Made by a program: the position numbers and the translations under genes. A stretch of 64,000 bases of DNA from Saturnia japonica (lineage: Eukaryota > Arthropoda > Insecta > Lepidoptera > Saturniidae), in the NCBI GenBank assembly GCA_033032175.1, contig CM065319.1, positions 13,799,018 through 13,863,017 on the forward strand, given 5' to 3'. Below are positions 58,101-64,000 of this stretch, piece by piece. Each line of letters opens with the position of its first letter. Position 1 is the first letter of the stretch. The notes under the pieces are model-generated. The model had not been told where the DNA came from and searched no databases. It saw only the letters and a list, made by a program, of their open reading frames with translations.

Positions 58101-61100
58101 GTATTAAATTTTGACTATGTTTAATCATAAACCTCGATATACGCGAATTTCAGTAAACGCGATTTATTTCGGAACGTACCCCTCGCGTAAAGCGGGGTAT
58201 TACTGTATAGTGAAATATGCTATAGGATGCTTTTAATCAATAACTAGCTGTGCCCAAGAGTTTTACCAATGTTAAATTTGTTTGACCAACTATCCATCAT
58301 GCTGCTACCATGCTCCCATGTAGCATATTGTTGTTTTCACTTCTCATATTTGCCTACAGCTAAGTAGATTTATTGCTTGCTTTACTGCTCTGCTCCTAGA
58401 GAGTCATAGCTGGAAGTTATATAGCCTACAAACTTCCTCAATACATCTATATTAATATAATAAAACAGAAAAGTTTTTTCTTTGTTTGTTGAAACACGCT
58501 AATCTCTGGAACTATGGCTCGGATTAAAAAAAAAATTGTTGTATATGATAGCCAAACTCTCGAGGAATAGTATAGGCTACAACTCTCAGATATCCTTTTA
58601 AATATTGATTTTTGTTATGCAAGTCAGAAGTCAAGGCCCTCTCGAACTGCTTTAACCGCTACAATAATATTGGTCCTTAGTAAGTTAGTAATTTTTGACA
58701 AACATTTGTTGAAAATTTGATTTATAAGCATTATTTTTACACATAGCATATTAATCCTTACAAACAAAAGTTACTTCATCATAAAAGCAATTTTATGAAG
58801 TAAAACTTTGCTCTTTAGAGTATGCTATTTGGACACATATAGTTTAAGAGATAATGAAAAGTTAAACTAATTTGTACTTGCGGGAAGGACAATTATGATA
58901 GGCTACATGGGTGCGTTGGCGGCGCGGTGTTTGTCGGATAAATAAAATTAACACGGGGGAAACAAGTGAAACAATGGGGCACAGCTAGTAGGTTATAAAT
59001 GGCAAAAAGAATTTTTCAAATAGGTGCAGTGTTTCCGGATATTATCCACCATATATACACAAACAAAATTCATATTATTTCTCTGTAATTTTTGTATAGA
59101 TTACTAAAGATTAATTTACACCCAACCAATTGAGTGAGCAATAGTCATCTATCTGGTGGCATAATCAAAACATAGTAAAATTTCTAAAAAATAGTGTCTT
59201 TCTATTTAAATTGTTAAAGTGAAAAAATAACTACCATGACAAAAAAATAGTTTTATTACTAAATGTTAGTGCTTTTTTAAAGAACTATATAAAAATTAAT
59301 AAACTTAATTGTATTTACACTGGTATAATAGAGTTTTCATTAAAATATTTAGTATTCATGAAATTCTTCACTGCTTGATACACATTTGCAATTATATTGA
59401 AAATGGAAGCTCGCATTCCATTCATGGAATAAGAACACATTAGTAGTGATAGAAATGTGTCAAACATTACTGGACTCCAAAATAATATGTTATAGAGAAG
59501 TTCTCTCTTTACATATGGTTTAACATTTGATTTGTTAACATCCATAACATGTATTTTAGTTAAAAAAATTGTTGAAATTGTCACCGGAATGAAGAAACTA
59601 GCCACTGCTAATACAAATATGTATAACAGTAGATGGTTGTTCTCCAAATAGCAAATTTTCATACATTTTTCGTTTGACTTTGGTTTCCTATATAAATATG
59701 CACTTGTTACATTTACGTCTTGAATACTATCATTTTTAAAATTTTCTAAAATTTTATATACATTCTCAATTACAGAATCAATTTGTTTTGACTTATTCCC
59801 AGTTACTGGATCATTTTCATATGCGATTTGGTAATTTTTTGATGGGATATAATTGCGAAAATCAAGTGTGTATTCAGTAAAATTTCCTAATGAACAATTA
59901 TTTTCAATCATGTCTAAAATATTAATGCAAGATCCATCCAAGTTACGTATGTTGCTTGATATTGACTCCTTTATGTCCACAGTATACATTCCCAATGTAA
60001 ATAATATGGGAACTGTCCACTGTATTCCAATAATTATGAATGTGATATATTTTTTCAAGGAATGAAATGTTTTATTAACTTTTGCTCTATCTTCTGTTGC
60101 AGATTCATGGCTTATTCCTTGAACAATGTCTTCGTCATTTTTTTTCTTTGTGTTGACCAGCATTTTGTAGTGCATATAATTGTCAATCACTAAACTCAAG
60201 AAACTGTTTACTAAAGATATTATTAAAGGTCCATAGCTCAGTAATAGTGACTGGAAATTACAGTCCATTGGGTCTTCTTCATCTTTTGTGAAGTTTGCTG
60301 TCCTTTCTTCAATCTCATACATTCTTATGTTTGCTGGGTCCATGTGGTTTACTGATCGGTTGATAAAAGCTATCCCAATGCACATTAAAATAACGTTTTC
60401 GGAAATCAGAACCGATGAAAATGATGTGTTATTTTTCTTTATCAGAGTCTTCAAGTTTATAAGACTAAGAGCAAATCCACATATTATAAGGAAAGAGCCT
60501 AAACATAAATCAGTAAAACTTAACATTGTATTGTCTTATTGAACTGTTGGGACTTGAATGAGACATAAGGCCCCTATGTTTCTTTTGTTCCTAGTGGGTT
60601 GATAAGTGTTATCAGTTATGCAAATTATAGGGGCACTTTTTCATAAATATTTATTGATTTCTAACTTTTATCAGGGTTTACCACATACCATGTGTTTGAA
60701 ATTAGAGATATGTAATTTTTCTTTAATGTCTGATTATAGTATCAATAAGGTTAGGACAACGAGACTTGTAAAATACGAGTTATTTCTATAGGTTAATAAA
60801 GTAATAAAGCAATAAAAATGTAAAATAATAATCATTTTTTGTTAAAGGAATCGGAGACAGGTCTCTATGTGTCTCTGGTGTCATTTTTGGGCTTTGGGCG
60901 CAACTACGTGGAACAATACTTCCAGAAGACAGGCAATGCCGTTTTCCTACATATAAAGAGCGAGAAGAAACAGGTAAAATTATATATATTACGTTATTTA
61001 AATACTTAAACTTATTCTAACTCGTAATGTAACGGAGCATAATATTGCGCAATGAGGCGATATGACGGTCTTGAATGTAGATAAAGCTTCCTCCGCTCTG

Positions 61101-63471
61101 TATCGGTTTTTAGACAAAGGCACGAGGCGCGGATCATCCACACTCTTGACAGAGTGGATGGCCACCACTCTTGTAACACTTCCGCTCAACACGACTCTGA
61201 CGAGGGCCTCAACAAGGTGGGCGTGTAAGCGCCCTTGTTTTTTGACTTTAACCAATTTCACATTTGTCGGCGGGTACTATACATAGCATAAATATATATC
61301 CTATATATTTTATACGTAGCTTTTTACATCTGTCGATCGTCGACAGGTACCAAGCCGGACATCGAACAAGTATTAACGAGCACATAATACAATGGTATAA
61401 ACAGTAATATTAATACAAGTAAAACGGTAAAAAAGAAAGTAAAATGCATGTTCTGTTTTCGTCTACGTAAATGAGTGTGTATATATATTTCATTTATATT
61501 TTACCACTATGTAATTTCTATTCGTAAATGCATTTCTTGGTGTGTTGAAAAGTCTATAATATCGTATTCTTTATTGTATATCCAAGGTAAAAGGTAATAA
61601 ATTTAAGTTAGTTACAAGATTCATGCGACTCATAATGCTCCAGTTTTATCGCCCAAATCCATTCTAACCAAAGTTTCTATTTTTAAGTACTACTCATAAT
61701 GTTAGAGAAAAATGAAATTACAAACAGACATTTCAATTTTATTAATTGTATACTTTCAATTTTATTAATTGTATACATACAATTAATTAAATCAAAATTA
61801 CAGTTTTTTACTATTATAAATGCATATGAAAGTATTTACGATACCTATAACAAAAAGCCCATTTAAAAAAAATTTGTCTGTCTGTTTAAAAAAAAGTGAT
61901 CATGGTGAATCAATTCGGGCGCTTAAATGGCTTATGCTGAGTAAACTATAAGAGATATAGCAAATTAATGTACTATATAATAATAGGCATTAAAAAGACC
62001 TACAAAAAAGTCCGAGAAAGTATACATCTATCTTCTAAGGAATAACCACAATAAGCATTTTTGTCTTTAAAATAGCCAGGTGCGGGGAAGTAAGATTCGC
62101 GCGGGCATTCTGTAGTCCACGTGAGCGAAACCACGGGCACAGCTAGTAAATACATAAACTTTAACTTTCTAGATAGAAGAACCGGAGCAGACTGGCGATG
62201 GCCCGGAGAAGAAAATAACCAGGTTGGCGATCGGCGTTGAGGGCGGGTTCGATCCTGAGTGTGCAAAACAAAAATTCACATACACGGACCACTATAGTAT
62301 TGTTGTTCTGCCTGGATTTCACACATATCCGTGGCCTAATAGGGACTTACCTGAAGTGGTAATTTTATTTCATATTGATATTGAATTAGTGATGGGCATT
62401 TGGTCACAACCTCACTTCATGATAAGTAACTACTAACTGATTCGTGCAAATATTACGCATATTAACAATCTAGAACGTAAATGAATGTAAACAATGTTAC
62501 AACAGCTGTCACAGCAATAGATGCCGTTACTCATATGCTGGTTGAATGTAATCTCATTAGAAATTATTAAAAAAAAAATTTTTTTAGCCATTTGTATATT
62601 TTTTATCAATAGCGGGTAACATAGTAAGATGTTTGTATCATTATTTTTGTTGTAAAATTTAGGGACATAATAATATGGCGTTGCCACAAAAAATTTCTTT
62701 GATAAATGTTACGAGAGATGTATCTATCTGATAACCTAATAGGCATAAAAGAAAGCTGGAATTTAGTTTAAATGCCGTAATATTTTAATAGGCCCATGGG
62801 AACGCGTAAGACCGTGTTGAGCACCTACATAGTGGCGGATTTTTGATTTGTACGCTATAGCCTAGTTATGTGATCGGTGGTAAATATCTTGTCATTGTGC
62901 TATAGATATATCACAATGTTTTCTTTCTCTAAAACTTGGGCACATAGAATTTGAATTTCCATACTTAGGCGAAGAGCACGTCATCGAATAAAAATATGAT
63001 CTATACAGCATAGCGATGGGTGATTTAGAAAAAAATCGATTTTCTTTGAATATCGAATTTAAAACATCCATATTTTGTGCTAATTTGACGACCTTTCTTT
63101 GGGCTACCTCTAGCTAAAGCTAGAGTTAAAACATGGGCTAGCCTTTTTAGGAGAAATTGCTTTTTTTTTTATTTTGCTTATGTATGGCTCGAACAATCTA
63201 CAATAGATACATGTAGAAAAATTAACTTCCGATGTTTCATGAGAATCTAATATTGTTTGTTAAAACATCAATAAATATTGATCATCCCTAATTCATTTCC
63301 CCTTTAGAATATTGACTATCAAGTATAACCATCTTTAGTTAATTGATTTTTCTCAATTTTGCAGTTAAACAAGGCAGTACAAGCTTTGATTGATGCCGAG
63401 TCACCATTCAAGATTGCTGAAATGGCAGCTTTGCAAGGCACGTGGGATGGTGAGCAACGGGAAGTGTCTGT
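55068..63471 (+). CDS. Usp5: Ubiquitin carboxyl-terminal hydrolase 5 (isopeptidase T), first four coding exons
   Basis: Four exons with consensus splice sites together encode 175 complete codons: 55068-55172, 60848-60973, 62173-62358 and 63365-63471. The protein matches the N-terminus of USP5: KDECVYSFDNP, then GLYVSLVSFLGFG, YVEQYFQKTGNAVFLH, TRLAIGVEGGF and WDGEQREVS, in the right order. USP5 disassembles unanchored polyubiquitin from the free C-terminus and recycles ubiquitin in cytosol and nucleus. These exons correspond to the N-terminal nUBP domain; the ubiquitin-binding zinc finger, the catalytic Cys/His boxes and the UBA domains must lie to the right of the window. The first three exons end in phase 0, and exon 4 leaves two bases over. 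Intron 1 (5,675 bp) is filled with transposons and an antisense gene. Confidence 0.93.
55395..55960 (+). mobile_element. RTE-clade LINE 3' fragment in Usp5 intron 1
   Basis: DIDRDVASRINADRVKWRQ (55425-55480) and, in another frame, GVTRIDRIRDGHVRGSLKVA and RLCWYGHVMERDEG (55630-55770) are the C-terminal residues of RTE-type RT proteins, followed by the usual CPKKVWM segment. The end has a GAAGATGAAGAAGAA tail. Stops and shifts show decay. It shares its orientation with the host gene. Confidence 0.8.
56077..58205 (+). mobile_element. Tigger/pogo-family DNA transposon, full-length ends
   Basis: It begins CAGTAATACCCCGCTT and ends AAGCGGGGTATTACTG, flanked by TA on both sides (56075-56076, 58206-58207). 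Inner subterminal repeats of the type ACGCGAATTTCA occur near both ends (about 56115 and 58140). At 2,129 bp it carries one transposase region and lies in Usp5 intron 1 in the sense orientation. Confidence 0.92.
56402..57893 (+). pseudogene. Tigger transposase (CENP-B-like), one stop and one frameshift
   Basis: From the ATG at 56402 the first 154 codons encode the CENP-B-type helix-turn-helix (LEFKMKVLRRMENGGKAT, GKDFGLSESTVRTIYKNR) and the second DNA-binding half (RGWFHRFKQRSNLQNI). A TAA at 56864-56866 interrupts the frame, which continues with EFPDKFQEFVRREKIPAYLI and NVDETALYWKKMPSR to near 57040, where an extra base shifts to the frame that runs to 57893. The DDE core is complete across the break: NVDETALYW, LLIDNAPGHP and ILQPMDQG. 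The protein would bind the inverted repeats and move the element into TA sites. As written it is inactive, with few lesions. Confidence 0.9.
58243..58989. mobile_element. Segment bounded by inverted Helitron-type ends
   Basis: The plus strand begins ACTAGCTGTGCCC and ends GGGCACAGCTAGT, a perfect 13-bp inversion 720 bp apart. The interior from about 58465 (AATATAATAAAACAGAAAAG, then ACACGCTAATCTCTGGAACT) resembles a common insect interspersed repeat. The structure could be one element with inverted ends or two Helitron-like copies in opposite directions. No coding capacity. Confidence 0.55.
58990..59314. other. Intronic AT-rich DNA with the 3' end of the antisense gene
   Basis: This contains the 3' untranslated region of the minus-strand receptor-like gene, including an AATAAA on the minus strand at 59257-59252, about 60 nt past its stop codon. 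Nothing else was recognised. Confidence 0.5.
59315..60526 (-). CDS. Orphan seven-transmembrane (GPCR-like) protein, intronless, nested in Usp5 intron 1
   Basis: The ATG at 60526 is preceded in frame by a TAA 12 nt upstream, fixing the start of this 403-residue frame. Hydrophobic helices lie at about 8-26, 38-56, 93-114, 159-181, 298-324, 341-364 and 372-396. The third ends with DNY where rhodopsin-class receptors have DRY, the sixth contains FWSP in the CWxP position, and the seventh contains ANVYQ near the NPxxY position. Cys89 before helix 3 and cysteines in the second long outer loop (200, 211, 288, 292) could form the usual disulphide. That loop is unusually long (about 115 residues) with several N-glycosylation sites. 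I do not recognise the family; a degenerate rhodopsin-like receptor is the best reading. Expression is unproven, but the open frame and nearby AATAAA support a real gene. Confidence 0.72.
   Translation of the reverse strand: MLSFTDLCLGSFLIICGFALSLINLKTLIKKNNTSFSSVLISENVILMCIGIAFINRSVNHMDPANIRMYEIEERTANFTKDEEDPMDCNFQSLLLSYGPLIISLVNSFLSLVIDNYMHYKMLVNTKKKNDEDIVQGISHESATEDRAKVNKTFHSLKKYITFIIIGIQWTVPILFTLGMYTVDIKESISSNIRNLDGSCINILDMIENNCSLGNFTEYTLDFRNYIPSKNYQIAYENDPVTGNKSKQIDSVIENVYKILENFKNDSIQDVNVTSAYLYRKPKSNEKCMKICYLENNHLLLYIFVLAVASFFIPVTISTIFLTKIHVMDVNKSNVKPYVKRELLYNILFWSPVMFDTFLSLLMCSYSMNGMRASIFNIIANVYQAVKNFMNTKYFNENSIIPV
60527..60847. other. Intron 1 end / upstream region of the antisense gene
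   Basis: It holds the 5' flank of the minus-strand gene and the acceptor region of Usp5 exon 2 (a T-rich tract ending GTTAAAG). No further feature was seen. Confidence 0.5.
60848..60973 (+). CDS. Usp5: Usp5 coding exon 2
   Basis: It has 42 codons between acceptor TTAAAG and donor GTAAAA, in phase 0 at both ends. It encodes GLYVSLVSFLGFGRNYVEQY, highly similar to the corresponding USP5 segment of vertebrates. Confidence 0.93.
60974..61798. other. Usp5 intron 2, first part
   Basis: A GC-richer patch at about 61036-61260 carries overlapping frames of 74-87 codons on both strands but no motif I know; it may be a fragment of a repeat. Near 61735-61785 the unit TCAATTTTATTAATTGTATA occurs twice in tandem. 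The remainder is AT-rich. Confidence 0.45.
61799..62146 (+). mobile_element. Helitron-like non-autonomous repeat, copy c, in Usp5 intron 2
   Basis: It shares ACAGTTTTTTACTA, ATGCATATGAAAGTAT, TTGTCTGTCTGTTT and ATAAGCATTTTTGTC with copies a and b, and ends CGTGAGCGAAACCACG, GGCACAG, CTAG, then T. It lies 26 bp before exon 3. It lacks the GGTTGGACCG block of copy a. Confidence 0.6.
62173..62358 (+). CDS. Usp5: Usp5 coding exon 3
   Basis: It has 62 codons from acceptor TTTCTAG to donor GTAATT, phase 0. It encodes KKITRLAIGVEGGFDPE and IVVLPGFHTYPWPNRDLPEV, matching USP5. The acceptor pyrimidine tract is short because the Helitron-like repeat ends 26 bp upstream. Confidence 0.93.
62359..63364. 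other. Usp5 intron 3
   Basis: AT-rich with no recognised gene or element. A perfect small palindrome CTCTAGCTAAAGCTAGAG lies at about 63108-63125. The end (TTTTTCTCAATTTTGCAG) is a strong acceptor. Confidence 0.55.
63365..63471 (+). CDS. Usp5: Usp5 coding exon 4
   Basis: It encodes AVQALIDAESPFKIAEMAAL and WDGEQREVS, followed by donor GTAAGT at 63472. It leaves two bases of a codon to be completed by exon 5, outside the window. Confidence 0.9.
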
Positions 63472-64000
63472 GTAAGTAATCAAGCGGGGTTGCACAGATA
63501 TGTACCTAACTGGGTCACAACAATGATGCGGTGTCAATGAACCTGGAACAGTTGCTCTCTTTTGGTTTGTGGCGTTTCGGGATCGACAAGGTTTTCGATT
63601 TCGATCGTGTTTGGTTGTCTCTTCGTCTCCCATGCACGCTCGGCACAGGAGGCTTTTAGAAACACCTGAATTTTAAAGGTGTGCTAGCTATTCTTTGCTC
63701 ATGTCCTGTTAAGGCTCCATGTGTGGTGATCCTTCGTGCTTGATGTTTTTTAAAGTGTAAAATGTCTTTGGAGATCTTGAGGATAGCAAGAGGCAGTAGT
63801 TCAGCAACAAGCTAGTTGTTGACAGTCTATCAGACTGATCCACTATATATCTCTGAGTCGTGTCGTTCTCCAAAGTATTTCTGTTTTGATTCAGAAACAT
63901 AGAAAAGTATCTGAATAAATCCCTAATATTCATAGGAATGAGAGTAATTTAAGCAATGAAAAAATAGGATGTTGTTGCTTGGATATTTTAATATTTGTTA
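63472..64000. other. Usp5 intron 4, partial
   Basis: No exon with USP5 similarity is visible before the window ends. A GC-richer patch (about 63500-63660) has frames on the minus strand without recognised motifs and may be a repeat. Confidence 0.5.

Noticed and set aside
60288..60542. Plus-strand 84-codon frame opposite the receptor-like gene
   Set aside because: It lies entirely antisense to the longer frame with clear membrane helices and shows no recognisable motif.

Overview
The window is AT-rich nuclear DNA from an insect, most likely a moth or butterfly. Supporting signs are spliced genes, a dense mixed load of Copia, BEL/Pao, Gypsy, RTE, Jockey, Tc1, mariner and pogo/Tigger elements, a tRNA-headed SINE, and several short repeats ending in a hairpin followed by CACAGCTAGT, a style I associate with lepidopteran Helitron-like repeats. 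The species is not identifiable from the sequence alone. The host genes are cubilin (two tandem copies), Usp5 and one orphan seven-helix receptor-like gene.

Layout. 1-8110: a decayed BEL/Pao retrotransposon carrying two nested insertions, a Copia element (206-3909, 5-bp target duplication TTTGT) and an 838-bp solo LTR (6212-7049, target duplication TGTTT). 8111-19820: cubilin copy 1 on the minus strand, an intronless reading frame of about 3,725 codons with signal peptide, helical segment, 8 EGF and 27 CUB domains, broken by one 2-nt deletion. 19821-26779: intergenic DNA with LINE fragments, a Helitron-like repeat, a SINE and an imperfect tandem repeat. 26780-38499: cubilin copy 2, same orientation and architecture, with four frameshifting indels. 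38500-46034: LINE debris, a MITE, a nearly intact Tc1-like transposon, a Helitron-like repeat and a broken mariner. 46035-53905: a SINE split by a tandem Gypsy array (LTR-body-LTR-body-LTR). 53906-64000: the first four coding exons of Usp5 on the plus strand, whose 5.7-kb first intron holds an RTE fragment, a complete but broken Tigger element, an element-like segment with inverted ends, and an antisense single-exon seven-helix receptor-like gene.

How the genes relate. Cubilin is an endocytic receptor and Usp5 a deubiquitinase that disassembles free polyubiquitin; nothing links them functionally here. The most informative biology is evolutionary: an intronless cubilin duplicated as a unit from promoter to poly(A) signal, with a central tract of about 1% divergence between flanks of about 5%, which looks like gene conversion. 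The two Gypsy bodies differ mainly by single-base indels, which suggests uncorrected sequencing or assembly indels, so frameshift-based pseudogene calls in this window need caution. I see no CRISPR array, bacterial operon or other prokaryotic system.
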